Below are positions 1 through 18,900 of a stretch of DNA of 64,000 nucleotides, piece by piece. The stretch comes from Apostichopus japonicus (taxonomy: Eukaryota; Echinodermata; Holothuroidea; Aspidochirotida; Stichopodidae): positions 17,133,001 to 17,197,000 of the forward strand of contig NC_092568.1 of NCBI RefSeq assembly GCF_037975245.1, in the 5' to 3' direction. The notes beneath the pieces were generated by a model. The model made no database searches. It saw only the letters and a list, made by a program, of their open reading frames with translations, and had not been told where the DNA came from. A program made the position numbers and the translations under genes. Position 1 is the first letter of the stretch. Each line of letters opens with the position of its first letter.

Positions 1-5139
<5,139 letters not shown>

Positions 5140-5230
5140 CAAACTGCTTCATAACACATATTTACAAACAATTGGCTTTAAGACCTCTAGCTTTCATATT
5201 GAAGTTGAGAGCAAAGTCTTATGAAGGTTC

Positions 5231-5580
5231 ATCATCCTGCTCACATATAAAGCCCTGCATGGATTAGCACCAGAATACATGAGTAGCATGATCAGTCGAA
5301 AAACCACCACCCGCTCTCTCCAATCCTCAAATCAGCTACTGCTCCATGTACCTAAGTTGAAGCTCAGGTCATTTGGTCAAAGATCGTTCTCTAATGCCGC
5401 TCCTACTTTTTGGAACTCACTTCCACTGCACATCAAGTCTGCACCCAACGTTAACATTTTCAAAAAAAAACTCAAAACTTATCTATTTTTGACTACCTTA
5501 CCTGAGCACTAGCGCCACTACGCATTGGTTTTCCTCTGGATATTGGCGCTATATAAATTTGCATTTATTATTATTAATAT
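5231..5580 (+). mobile_element. 3' end of a CR1/L2-like non-LTR retrotransposon
   Basis: An open stretch from 5231 to the TAG at 5510-5512 reads IILLTYKALHGLAPEYM and later RSFGQRSFSNAAPTFWNSLP, ending FKKKLKTYLFLTTLPEH. This is the typical last ~90 residues of LINE reverse-transcriptase proteins of the CR1/L2/jockey-like type. It is followed by a short 3' UTR with GGCGCTATATAAATTTGCAT and a (TTA)n tail to ~5580, the usual 3' terminus of such elements. Only the tail is present, so this is a standard 5'-truncated insertion. It lies in the 3' flank of ALKBH6 and may be part of that gene's 3' UTR. Confidence 0.85.
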
Positions 5581-6188
5581 TATTATTAAGGTATCCAAAA
5601 AAATTATAACTAATGGGATGGGGTTACCTAGGGAGCAGAAGTGTGCAAGTAGGGGTACTTCCTTTCATCAATTCTGTACACATTTGTGAGATGTTGTGTA
5701 ACTGTTTAAGGAAGATAAGTTTGTGCTTTTGAAAACCATCTGGGTTTTGGTTTGTTTTTTCTAAAGTGGTCTGAAATGGGATACGTTTCTTTTTACCAGC
5801 ATTAGGACAGTGGAGAAAATTGGTCAATAATAGTACAAAGTGCTTATTCCATTGCATTTTAAGGGGATGTTAGCATTAAAAAATCACTTTTAAAACCCCA
5901 AAATGTTCATAGTTACTTTTTAATCAAGATCTTGTTTTGGTTGATTTTAACCCAATTCTCCTATCAAGTCATCTGAATTGTTGGGATAGAAAATTTGTTA
6001 ATTTCCCTATTTTTTGGGAAAGACAGGTTTTCAAGTACATCACTTCAGTGTTACGAAGATATATTCTCTTGCCCCGAATGTTTGCAGCTAAAGCTAATAG
6101 TTGGCCAAACCAGTTGCTGACACTGTCAACTTTGACCTTTAGTCTTTAATGCAAATGTTCATGCCATAGATGGGAAAGAGTTTGGTTA

Positions 6189-6194
6189 AATAAA
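6189..6194 (+). other. ALKBH6: Candidate poly(A) signal for ALKBH6
   Basis: A canonical AATAAA hexamer lies 1.05 kb after the ALKBH6 stop, 77 bp from a minus-strand AATAAA at 6276-6271. Use as a 3' end is only inferred from position; transcript data would decide. Confidence 0.25.
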
Positions 6195-6270
6195 GGTGGT
6201 ACAAACTCACACACAGAGATCGTGTTTGAGCTAAAAATTGTCACGCCAGCAAAATTGATCTTTGTACATA

Positions 6271-6276
6271 TTTATT
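6271..6276 (-). other. Candidate poly(A) signal at the far end of a long PPM1 3' UTR
   Basis: TTTATT on the + strand is AATAAA on the minus strand. If used, the PPM1 3' UTR would be about 4.9 kb and would nearly meet the ALKBH6 transcript tail to tail. Other minus-strand AATAAA hexamers lie closer to the stop (for example near 8187), so this is a weak call. Confidence 0.2.
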
Positions 6277-9200
6277 TTAACTCAGTATGCAGGATCTTTG
6301 TACGTTGTAAAGAAAACTGACAAACAACGAGCAAAAGATCGAAACTGAAGCATTTAAAAGACATAACAAGTTGAAAAAGATCTACCAAGGCTTCTTCACA
6401 CTGTTGTGCATTTATTACAGCTCTGGATAGATTGCAGATAATTCTGGTCACCTATTTCACAGGTATTTATTTCCAATATTTAGTTCAAAAAAAAAAAAAA
6501 ATAAGAAACTTACTGAACAAAAAGGATCCTTAAAACAGTGTTATTAAAAGAACTGCACAATACTTTTACAAATTATTAATTTTTTTTTAAATTATGTTAA
6601 TTATGTACCACTTTTTTTCATGTATCTAAAAACATCTTCACAAAACATTATAATACAAAGTAAATCATCGCAATTAATATCACATTTTGTTGTCTCACAT
6701 TGATCTGTACAAGCATGGTAGTAGTATTGCTCAAGCCTGCATAGGAAATACAATGCAAATCACTTAAGTTAATACCTACATAATATCTAGGACTCATGTC
6801 ACTGAACTCGCTCCTTTATGAGAGGAGGGCATTAATTCCCTGCACTGACCAGAAACTCAAGGTATGCCTTGTATCATGGTAATGGTCGTTTACATATATC
6901 ATCATTCCACAAACTGACATTTTAATCCGATGGGTAACGCTCCCCTCTAGCCCTACACATCAAATGATCACAAGCATTGAAAATAGTTACACGACTGAAT
7001 AATTTTACAGTCGCATTTGAACAACAGGAGGGTGATGGTGCCCCTGCTTGAACATTAACACACAATAAATATGCCTACAGCAGTAAACAAATACGCATTG
7101 CAATATGCACTATATGAGTGTATTTAAGTAATGGCTATGCTATGAATGACTGTACTATTCAGTCAAAAATATAGTGCAGATTAATCTAATCTAAGAATGT
7201 GGAATATTGCAAAAGTGGCAGACATTAAAAAAAGCAAATTATAGCTGCCATGACATGTACTCCAACATTCTCCTTAAAAGAATTCTGATTAAGTTTTGGC
7301 GTGACTAACCCAATGTCCTTATGGTGAAATCTTCCGGTAAACTGTCATACACGTTTCAGTTAGAGAGTACTGAGTTAATTCACACAACAAACCATACAGA
7401 AACAAGGAGTAGCAACCAACAGTAAAGGAAAGACACCCCATGTGGTCTAAACCCAGGCACGAAATTCAACCTCGGCAAACCGTTTTACACATCTCTACTA
7501 TTTTATCATCTGCTTAGTGCTAGATACAGCCCACTTGTCATCAACAGCATACCATACAGCAATCTATGATGGAAAATTCTTAATAAAGCCTAAAAAACAC
7601 AAATATTCACATTGGAATGTTTTCCTACTTGATTTTGTGGGAAGCCTTTGAAAAGGAAGTTAAAAAGAATTCTCAAACAACAGATGAAAAAAGTCTCAAC
7701 TACTTAATAGGAAAAGTCAATCACATAACATGTTTGCTTCATAAGTCGATGTGTTTACCAATCTTTTTTTTTTTTAATGACACTCACATGAAAGTTCCCA
7801 ACACACTTTATATGAGAAGTACACAAATTGCTTCACAAAAAATTCTGTACAGAATACATGAGCCTTGAAGTGGAAAAGAAGGAAAAGATTCAAACTTGTC
7901 CGTACGTCGATAAACCCGAAAGAACAAAGCACAGCTTTATGTTCAGCTACACGCATTGCAAAATATGTATATCAACATCATAATGACAAGAGTTCATTGT
8001 ATCCTGCCCAATGTAGATGTACAAGAAATGTGAACAAAGGAAATAAGTTTCCCTTCCAAACAGTGGTTTGAATAAAATCACGCAAGTGCAGTTCTAACTA
8101 GTCAGAATTTCATTTCTGTTGAGTGAACATGGCACAAGTATCCATCCACTGGCAAGCAAGTTAACAATTAATTCAATTTAATAATATTTATTACAAAGAA
8201 TACAATCACACCAGCAGTGGTCACATTATGCAAAAAAACATGTCAACTATGAAACATAACAGAGACAACAGCCAAACTGATTTCACGTATTTTTTCCCCC
8301 TTCTTCCCACTGAATAATTTGTTTTCTCTTGGTGGGAATTAAAGCAGTATACTGCATTGTTTTTCCTTTTTATTTTCTGCAAGGTATTCTTAGTTATGAA
8401 ATGACTGAGATGATATCAATCCATTGTGGCAAAACATTAATAAAAACAATTTAAAATTAAATCACAAAGGAAAAATTATATTTAAAAAAAAAAAAAGGAA
8501 AGGAAAGGAAGAAAAAAGTTAAGAGATGAACACTACAAATACTGCCTCCTCTCATAAATAAACCTACTATTGCCAGTACTGGCTGTATGGTATGATGATA
8601 AAAGGACTCTTGAACACAGATATGATTCCTGCAGTGAATAACACCATATTAGCAGAAAATACAAAACTAGGTAATACTTAAGACTCTGTTACAATTAAAT
8701 GACTTAAAATTTGCAGACCATAAAACTACAAAATATTTGCAATTGTCAGTTTGACAGAGTACTTGAGGGTGGGGTATGGCATGGTTCACTTTTAAGGTTG
8801 TTTTTTTTTAACTTTATGTTAACTGAACTATGCAAGAATTCAACATCTCCTCACAACTTTCATTAACCAATAGGTCACTAATCTGGGGTGGGGGGGGGGG
8901 TGGCATAAGTGCACAATTTCCTGAATTGTGTTGGCAAATAACTTGGCGATCTAAGGGTTTTAAATTTTGATCAAATGTTACGTAAATTCAGGTAACTACA
9001 TGTTGACATTCCACGCAAATATTTTCCCACCAGAGGTTTCTTCAAAGAAAGATCAGTAACTGTTACACCAAGATATCCCACCGTAAAGTAAAAACTAGTA
9101 GTTCTCTCAAAAGACTCCTTCAAAACCCTGCCTAATGACTTTCTTTCTTTGCCAAGACAATGCATTTACCAAGCAACATGGAAAGTTTGTAGCTGTACAA

Positions 9201-11169
9201 AGCAAAATAGATGCTGTTGATCTTTGTATCTTCCTTATAATTCTATTACAAAATAAATGAGGTCACATGTTCTTCTTCGAGCCTGAGGAAAAGTACTCAT
9301 ATACGCTATGCCAACAGTTTCTGTTTGAAACTGCTTTCTCCAAATTGCGCTTGCAAGAAGGAGAACATCAAACGCATAAGAGAACTGGCTTCAAATCAGG
9401 TGTTCAGATAACAAGATAGAATCCCATACTTTCAAGATGTGACAGGTAGAAGTTAATTATTCTATTCATGTTTTCTTTCATCCAAATGAAAGTGAAGCGT
9501 ATATTATAGAACATCACTTTATATCCATCTCTTCGATTGACCCAAGGCTATACTAACTAAAGTGATACACTGTTCTAGATATCTGCTAATTGAACCCATT
9601 TCTTCTGATTACACCAGTGCTTATTGTTGTTATAAGTGTATGGCACTCAAAATATCAAAATATACTTGCTAAACCTCTTCTTGGGGATGATCTCATTGCA
9701 TTTCAAAGCTTACTGCTAAGGTTGTCTATCACGAATGACACAATAAACTTAATTGCAATATTTGCCATCTGGAGCCTTTGACCACACAATAAGTATTTCA
9801 CAAGAGAAGAGGTACCTTTAACAATGCTGCGACATGTGAAAGACATTAAAATAACATTAAAATATCAAATACTGCACAAAAAGAAAGTCTTTCATGTATG
9901 CCTTTTAGTCTATTACCAATCATTAACATGACTTGTATGACCTCAACAGACCTGAGGATGGGGTACTGTTACTTCTTTATAGATATGCAGGTCAACATTC
10001 ATTAGAGAGAAGCTACAGAAAGCACCTCACAGTGTTTGTAGGAACTACACATATACAGTACCAGGATACTGACTGGTAAGCACTGTACACTAATTGTACA
10101 TCAACAATGCTCATACATAGCAGAACTACTACTCACATAATTCCAGCTTGATGTGTTCAAGTCAAACATATATTATCACACGGCTGATATTTGCTTCAAT
10201 ACTCTTCCAAAGGGCTGTGTAAGTAGATCCACATTTTTAAGGTCTAAACAATTAAAACACCACTCCAGGACACACAGACTATTAAAAGAACAAAGAGCAG
10301 TCACAGTTGTTATTCGAGTGTCCCTTCCTGTAAACCAAATTTCCACTCTTCTGGTTCAAAGTGGAAAAATTGTAAACTGATTTGCTACTAGTAGACCAAT
10401 CGCTCTTAATGACTACCAATGAAGCAAGAATTTTATGAACCTACTTTTCTTAAAGCTCAATCATGGTAAACGACTCAAGCGTTCCCTTCTGAGTAAAGTA
10501 CATATCTCTTGCTAATGTAGTTAGGTGGAACCAGGGGCGGACTGGAGCCATAATCGCTACCAGCTCAGTGATCCAACCTGTGGTCCTTGAAACGTGCGAC
10601 GCATTTAGTGTTTTAAATGAGAGAGGCACCTGTTGCGACCAAGAGAAAATCAGTTGGCACCACAACTCTTTGCGGCCCCTTGGCGTCACACAGGTTCCGA
10701 GCTGAAGTAGAGCCGGTAGGCCAATCTGCCCCTGGCTTGAACTAACTCTAAATCTTGTGTCTGTCTTGATTAGAATGTACCATAACATTAATCAAATCCA
10801 TTGTTCCTTTCCAAACTTACCTAATTTCCAATTTTGTGGCCTCCGTTCTGTGCAACGTTCCGTCGATTCTCATGCACTCTTTTTTTCTTGGATCGTTAAT
10901 CATTTGTATAAAAAAATACTATCTGTTTACATCAGCTTTAAAATGAGAGCTGACCCGACAGTGAACACAAACCTGACACTGATTACACACTAAAAAGCAA
11001 TTCTCACTCTCTCTGCCAGCACCGGTGGCTCCTCGAATCATTACATGATACATTAAAATCGCTACAACACATAGTCACTACAAAGCCTAGGAGGGAACTA
11101 GCACTGCACACCTACATTGACAGGACTCGTTCCGTCAGTCAGTCGGTCAGTCATCAGTCCTGACTGGTG
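6277..11169. other. Non-coding stretch downstream of the PPM1 stop codon
   Basis: AT-rich sequence with only short, codon-biased-free open frames on both strands and no recognisable protein domain. It probably contains the 3' UTR of the minus-strand phosphatase gene, whose stop is at 11172-11170, and further intergenic DNA. A short hAT-like element sits at 10532-10734. A small TCAG-rich tandem run occurs at about 11135-11160, just after the stop codon. Confidence 0.4.
10532..10734. mobile_element. Short non-autonomous hAT-like element (203 bp)
   Basis: The left end CAGGGGCGGACTGGAGCC and the reverse complement of the right end, CAGGGGCAGATTGGCC, form an imperfect terminal inverted repeat starting CAGGGG, a common hAT terminus. 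The 8 bp outside each end are GGTGGAAC and GCTTGAAC, six of eight matching, consistent with a decayed 8-bp target duplication. It has no coding capacity; open frames crossing it are accidental. Confidence 0.65.
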
Positions 11170-14100
11170 TCACCAGCTTGGGTCGGAGTACTCCTGTTGA
11201 AGATGAATCACCTAGTTAGTAACCTTGCTACTGCATCTCTTCATACTGTGGATATTCAAAAATATCACTCTTTCAGAAACGGTCAGCCTAACTCACACCT
11301 TTCACATGATCACCCACGAGAGGATGGAAACCGTGCGCACAATTTTTTGAAGATGTACATTGATAAAAAGCACTCAAACAAAAGAAATGTGGAGATCACT
11401 CATCCAAACATCAATACACTTACAGTATATTATTTGAGCAGTTTGAAACAAATGCTGCATGTGGGTAGGTTGGGGGAGTTGCAAAGACTATGAATTAAAA
11501 CATCTTATACTAAGAAGACTCTAAAGTTACTGCTTGAAAATTTCATTCAAATCAAATAAAGATAACCCACAAAATTCTCATATTATGTACTCTTTCCTTT
11601 TCACAAAAAATATTAAAAAGTTCAAATCTACTGTGCAATTCATGGGAGAAAACTGACAGTTATCCTTGTTAGGACAATTAACATCTGTCTAATGATCTTT
11701 CAAGTTCCTGCCATGAAGTGGCCTTTAATGCTGCTCAAAACTTAACAACACAACACAATGTATGGAAATGTACAGTTTTTTTCATTTGAATGCATTAAAT
11801 TACATGCTTAAAAACTTCTTAATTTACTTTGGACTTACTTCTTTCTTTCGTTCAGGAATGAGATTTGTCAAGATTTCATCCACTTTTGACTTCCTATGGA
11901 CAAAGAAAAAGAGAACTTAGGGAAGGTATACATTTTTGCTATGTTTGAACATATTGGTTAAAAATCTACATGGGCATGACACAAATACTTGGGAGGTGAC
12001 CAGAATGGCGAATGCAAAGAGGGATAGTGAACACATTTGCAAGATAGCTAGTACCTAGTCAAATCTTACAGACTAACAATATAGACACCACATGTATTAG
12101 GAATTAGTGAACCAATGGGAGTATTTTAAGTATCAGGCAGACACATCATATGTATTCATGACTTCATTGCGATAACAGAAAACTGCTGTCAAAATTCTGC
12201 CAAACGTCAATTTAATATAGTTAAATCATGACAGTCATTTCAGCTGTCCAACAAAGTCTACCTGTAATTCAAAACTAACCAAGACATTTAAGCTCTAGAC
12301 AAGATACAATAGTTGGTGAGGCTGTCTAATTTCCATGTTTAATTGGTATAGCTAATTTTCATACTACAAATTATTCACAGATATTTGGAATCACAAAAGT
12401 TTTGCAGACTGTACACAAGCTGACATTGATAGATCTTTCTGTAGCTAGTATAGTAGACCAACTTCTTTGAATTTTTTCCTTTCTCTACACATTTGTGTCT
12501 TTTAATAAAAAGAGTGCCTTTCCATTCCTTGGCATTATCCTTCCCTTCTTGTCTACACAACACTGTTGCGAGCAAAGTCAAAGAACGTTCTGACTCAAAA
12601 AACAATGGCAGCTATCCAGGCATGCAAACCTATCTACCGTTCCCTTCCCGAGGGAGGTATGTTGACCTCAGTCATAAAATTCAACTTGTTGTGACATGTG
12701 ATTGGTACAGTATGAGTCACCAATGAACAATTAACTCACAGTCATAATACTTAAAATGCAATAGCAACAGTTTTTGTCAGACTCAATACCACTGGCATGA
12801 GTAAGTGTAGGTATTCACTGCTGGCACAGCTTCATGGTGTGACAGCAGTTTTAATAACCGCCGTACAGTTAATAACCTTCCGGCTGTCACTAAATGTTTC
12901 CATCACATTTGAGCATGTGATAAGACCTATTAATAATTACTTAAGAAACATCCCAAGTGGATTTCAGATAAGTCTCTTTTAACTGCTATCTATAAAGGGA
13001 AATTATTTACGACTTTGCAGTGTAATGCTGCTGGGAAGATGAATAATCGACTTCGAAGCACTTCATTCTGCTGCTTAACTTTTAGCCTGCTTAAGATAAA
13101 ATTGATAACGGTATTCAAAAAGTTCTTTCCTGGAGGTTTAGTTACTTCAGTATTCCTAGACATGGGGAAAGAGTTAACTGAAACAATTAAAGTGGAAATT
13201 AAAGTGAATTAAAGGGAAAGTGCTTGGATAGTGTCCATGAAATGCTTGAGGGATTTTGAACAAGAGAGACCACTATTTACTTTCTAGCATATTTCAGGAG
13301 CAAAACTGATGACCCTTACATCATATTTGGAAACAGAAGGGCATAAAAGTAACGGGTTTTGTAAACAAACAATTTGCACTCTGATATTTTGACTGAGCTG
13401 TGAGGAGAAATAACTGTGACTTACTATGACAGGGTTCAATAGTTTAACATACACAACAAAGGTTTGACCAAACCTTCCTCAAAGACACATCTTAACCACA
13501 AACAAAGTCAGCTGGTTACAAGACAAATAGCTTTATGATTGAACTATAAAACCATGCCATTGCTCGGCTCTATTACTTTCAGCATATATTACATGTGACT
13601 TGCACAGTAATTCTTGTGAATGGAACTGATTGCAACAACTCAAATCAGTCAGATGTATCAGTTCAAGTACTTATGCATTAGTCTTGACTATGCAAATGAT
13701 TTTGTGCTGCGGTAGCCATCCTTGGTGTACTTACTTGGCTGATATTCCACCACCAGGAGGAAGGCCCTCTAGATTACAGTTAGCGAGAATCTGCATGACT
13801 AGATCGACATTTACTTGTTCATCGAATGTTTCCAATATTTCTGTAGAAAGGGATCATTTTTGTCAATTGGTATCTGTACAGTGTAATTGAACAAATGTAC
13901 ATCATTGTGATTTAACGGCAGTTCTAAATAAACGAAACTAAAAACAGATTCCAATATTCCCTCAAATACCCCAAAAATTATTTGTTAGGGCATTTACCAA
14001 TATTTTAGCAATATTTAGTTGTCTCCAATCACAAAATACAAAAGTGATGCAATTGCAGGGATCATCAGAATGCAGTGTTACAAATGTTGTACTGTACACT

Positions 14101-15953
14101 TAGGGACTGTAGTAAGATCATTGGTTTGCTGATAGGAGACAGGTAACAGAACGGTGAAATATTACGGTAAAATTGGTACATTCAAAAAGGTTTCTCATAA
14201 ACATCATCAAAAATAGATTTTTACTTGTTGCCCACTTTGTTTTCCCAGTCTTGCACAAACACGACAAGAACTAATGAATACAGCCCACAACTACAAATTG
14301 TGCTTATTTTTAAGGAGGCATCAAGAAATAAATCTGAAGTACTGTTCGCATGCTTGATCCTACCGTACCGTACGTCACAGTTTCATCAGTATAACTTACT
14401 AATTTACTTGCTACCTACCTTTAATCTTTCCTTCAATGCGAGAGTCTAAATTTCTCTCTCTGTCAAGAGCATCATCTGAGATTTTTGGGGCACTCTGCAG
14501 GGTTACTAGAACTATACTCATATTATCTCTGCTTCCCTGCAAAATTAAAATATATACCATATCTACATTAAAACACCAGTACTAGCAATTTAAGCAGAAA
14601 AATAGCAACTCTCTTTATGGGACTAAATACTGTTGCAAAGTCTTATAAATAAACAACTTCACTTTTAAGTCACCGTCCAGTCATTACAGGCAACTTTCCT
14701 AAATGGATTTCGAGCCCTCGACTCTGTTTACTAACTTGTTTAAATCCCTTCACTTTTGAAATGTTAGTGACTCGCATCATGATTCATTACGGGGATACTG
14801 GACATTGTAGAAAGCTTGTTTGCAGCATGTTATACAATTACTTTAATATGAACAATCAAACCTGATAACTCATTCATCAGCCATAAATGTGCTGCAGGTC
14901 TAGGCCAAGTTAAAATTACTCATGGTAATAATGTCTGCTGAAGCACTGATATAACTAATGACCAAACTAACCATACATTTTCAACACAGCAAGTTGACTG
15001 ACAGGAGAGGATTCAATATGTTGTAAACACAACCTACCTCTCCTATGAGTAAAATTAATAATTCAACAATCACGATGACAAGTATACGGCTGCCATTCTC
15101 ATTAAAGTGCCGACTGACTTACCTTGTGTAACGAGGTATCGATAACTTGGTTACAGACTTCCTCCAGGTCATCTGTTAACTGTAGCCTTGACTGGATAAA
15201 TTCAAAGGTGGCTTCATTGGACATTACATCCCAGACACCATCACAAGCCAATACTATAAACTCATCCTTAGCACTTCTTTCCATGACAGTTACTTCTGGC
15301 TCTGGCGATACTAATTGTTCTGTGGCGTTCCTATCGGGTGCATTTTTGTACTCGTAGTCGCCGAGAGCTCGTGAGACAGCTAGCGATCCGTTCACACGAC
15401 TTATCATGACTGTACCCCCAGCTTTATGGATTCTGTCCCTTTCCACTGGCTTGCTAGGTTTGTGGTCATCTGTATGAAATTCTACGCCGTTATCCCGCAC
15501 CAGAATGCCCCTCGAGTCTCCGCAGTTGATGAAGAAGAGGTGTGTCGGTGAGATGATCACCCCGACCACTGTCGTGCCACTTTTGTCATCGGTAAACTTA
15601 TCTTTCATTTTTTGGTCTATGCTTAGAAAACCGTTTCTTATACCCTGCTTGACACTCTCCACGGTCGGTGGTGGCGGGCTGCCAGCGTCCTCGTCCAAGT
15701 CCAGTTTTGAGATGATTTCCGGGAGTAAATTCTCGGAGCAGTACCTCGCTACTTTAGATCCCGCGTGCCCGTCGTACACCGAGAAGAACGACCAGCCCGA
15801 GAGCCCTCCTCCTGGGAGACCGATGACCGTCGAGTGGGCATCTTCCATCTCCACACGCCATCCTTGCATACTACTGACACCATATCGCAGACTGTTTCCA
15901 GTTCCACTACTACTCTCCTTCTCAATTTTTGGTTTATCTAAGAATGCCCCCAT
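11170..15953 (-). CDS. PPM1A/PPM1B-type metal-dependent Ser/Thr phosphatase (PP2C), complete, 377 aa
   Basis: Exons on the minus strand: 15953-15123, 14536-14419, 13840-13735, 11893-11839 and 11193-11170 (stop TGA 11172-11170). Each has a GT donor and an AG acceptor, and the frame is kept throughout. The start is the ATG at 15953-15951: it has a strong context (ACCATGG), an in-frame TAA lies 12 nt upstream, and it gives MGAFLDKPK, the myristoylatable N-terminus of vertebrate PPM1A/B. Metal-site residues fall where expected: R33, E37, D38, the D of VYDGHAG (D61), the D of NCGDSRG, ACDGVWD, and SRDNMS in exon 2. Exons 2-4 encode the alpha-helical C-terminal extension (ending IPERKKE) and exon 5 adds EYSDPSW; human PPM1A is 382 aa and also ends in W. 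The enzyme dephosphorylates Ser/Thr in kinase cascades such as p38/JNK, SMAD and AMPK (family knowledge). The last exon is short but has a TACTAAC branch sequence about 20 nt before its AG. Confidence 0.93.
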
Positions 15954-18900
15954 GGTCAATTGTTAGACGTCATCCAACAGGCGCAAATTATCGCTCTATC
16001 ACCACCTCATAATGGTGAGTTCCATAGGTTATCTAGGGCCATGTGTTTCCTTTTCACTTTCCTGCATGAACAGAGAAGAAGAGTGGAGGAGGTAAAAACA
16101 AGTCCTTATTGGAGGTTGGAGGAAGCTTGAACCTAAGGAACATTATTCACCACATTTCAAAACTAATTCCAGTATAATAGAGTAACAAACAACGTTTACA
16201 GTAAATATACACATTTTGTCGTCAACAGTTTTATAACTATCTCATGGATCAAGAAACCTCCAATGAGTGTCGATACTGCTTTGAAACCCCTTTCCACCTA
16301 GCCCCTGACAAGATTGCCACTCCCCCCCCTTCCCCCCTTGCCTTCAGGCATGTTGGATGGAGCTAACCACTGAAGGAGATACTACCAAGTAATCTCATTT
16401 GATGCTAACTTGAAGTTGATGTAATCCTGTGTTTTTTTTAACTTACTAAAAAATCACATACAATTTAAGCCTGCGATGAGCTCCAACCGAAATGATGTAT
16501 TTGACTCCGTTGCAATTACACTTGTACATAAGGGTGTTTGTTGAAAATTTTACATTTTGGAAACTGGAAATGGAAATTGTGATACAAGGATATGATCGCG
16601 AAATAAATAATGAATTTGTATAAATCCTCCATGTGACTTTCAAATATGATTGTTGTCTAAGGTAAAAAAAAAAAAAAAAAATTAAAGACAATGGCATTTA
16701 ATTTTAGAACATTCTCATAGATGAACATAATGAGAATACATACATTGCAAATTTTGTGTGCCATTTTGTTTGATCAGAGAAGATAACAGTTAAACACCCA
16801 CACATACTGTAAAAGCTTTCTGATCAAAGTGCAAATCTGGGATGTACACTGGTACTAGAGTGTTTCAAGACTTACCGATGAGTCATATACTTTACATGAC
16901 GCATTAGATGTGCACAAGAAAACTGATTCCATACTGGCATATTATATATGTTGATCTAGCAAACATGACGCACAAGCTATCAGTAGAAATTACCACTTTT
17001 AGAAAACAATTACTTAATTTAAAACTTGACGAAAAGTAGTAAAATGAAATCCAGAATATTAAACTCAACATTGTCCAAATATCCCGAGTTCCTTTCCATG
17101 GTGTTAATAACTTAAAAATAATGTCAGAGTATTGCACGAAAGAACCTGACCAAGCAGTGTACTACTGCAACCAGGCTTGATTACACGAGAATTGTCCTTT
17201 TTGAGCTAAACAAATGGCAGTCTCTGTGCTGACTTATGACACACAAAGATGTCTTTAACCAATGCAATGTTTCTCTAGTATTAAACATATGATAAAGGAA
17301 GACAGAAATCAGCGAAACATCATTGCCAGAGGATGCAAATGATGAAGTATTTCAGTTGATGTTGACTTGTAAAATATACAAAAGGACTGCAGTTTCACGG
17401 GTAGGTCTCACACAAAGATGTCTTTACCGATGCAATGTTTCTCGAATAACAGATGCTAAATGATGAAAGAAATCAGCAAATCATTGTCGCCAGAAATTGC
17501 ACAGGACGAAGCATTTCAGCTCATGTTGAATTGTTAAGTATACAAAAGGACCGCACTGCCACTGCTAGTAATAGACATGTACAGTACTATAAGCAGCACT
17601 GTACATCACATGAACCCACACAATTGACTAGGATCATACCCACGCTCTATGTTATATTTGTAATGTAAGCAAAGCTCCGGGTTGATCTGGGATAAGCAGT
17701 GACTGGTGTTTATCATCTGTTGTTGTTTATTACATATGTAATTTGACAAAACATTAATAGACATGTACAATAAGCAGCACTGTACATCACATGGGCTTAT
17801 GGTGTTGCTCCTTTTCTTCTAGTACTAGAGAAACCTCAAGTACCTGTTCAGTGGTTGCGAGTGATACTGAGTACAGGGTCTTATACAAAGGTGCAGGGGT
17901 TGAACTGAATTGTAGGCTGAACACTGAGCTCGGGGTCTGATCCATTATGCGAACGCAGCCTTTTGAGACTTGCACATGCCCAAGAGACAACCAGTTTATG
18001 TGCTATGCAAACAATAAGTCACATATATAATCTCATATATGCACTCATTAAATCACGTTGGACAACCAACTACTTTATTTGTTACCAGCTTTACTGTAAC
18101 TTTAAGAGAAAATCCACATCGTCTCTAAGCAAAATTCCTCAAAAGTCACTGCTGTCCAGTTACTGACCAGAGGGACTTAAATATTTTGTGGACTGACCAT
18201 CAGGGCTGCAATACTGTAACACTGAGAATGACCCAACGTTGCCCCTGGATTCTAATCCTTAATCTGCCCGACAGACAGGCGCTTTATTGCTAACTGTGAA
18301 CATAATCGTAAGCAAAGCATTTCAGTATGTTGGTATAAAGGAATTCCACCAACTCATATGGTCATTTCTGTCCACTGTCATTCTACTGTATATGATTTTC
18401 ACCCTATGAATAAATAACTGCTGAGTTCTATCATCAACTCTCTTAGATGATGGAGCTACAACCACTCTGTGGTCACAGCTGATAAGGTACATACAACTCT
18501 GTGGTTGTAGCTGACATGACACAGTCTAAAGGTAGAGATCATTTTGGCATTGGGCAACATTTACCTTTTTTTTTCAGCTCAGGCGCTTTCAATTTTCCTA
18601 TGAGTCAACCAAGATTTACGTCAAATGTCTGTCAGGCCTGATTAATGTCATATCAATGCCAATAAATAACTATTCTTTTCCCCCTTTTTTTTTTTGTATT
18701 CTTTTCAATTCATAAATTATGTGCCTTGCTTTATACTGAATGTGTTACTAGTACAAAAGTACTTGTAAGAGTTCACATCATTCAAAGGGATTTTGACTCA
18801 ATCATCTCATGTGCAGTAACTGAAAACATAAAGTACTGTAGGTGCTCATGTGAAAAGCAGCATTTGAAGTTCTGTCTCAGCAAGTCTGTACAGAAAGAAA

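Noticed and set aside
10450-10788. 112-codon minus-strand frame
   Set aside because: Spans the 203-bp hAT-like element and shows no family motif or splice support.
15505-15966. 153-codon + strand frame opposite the phosphatase
   Set aside because: Shadow of the first PPM1 coding exon on the minus strand, which has full PP2C motifs.
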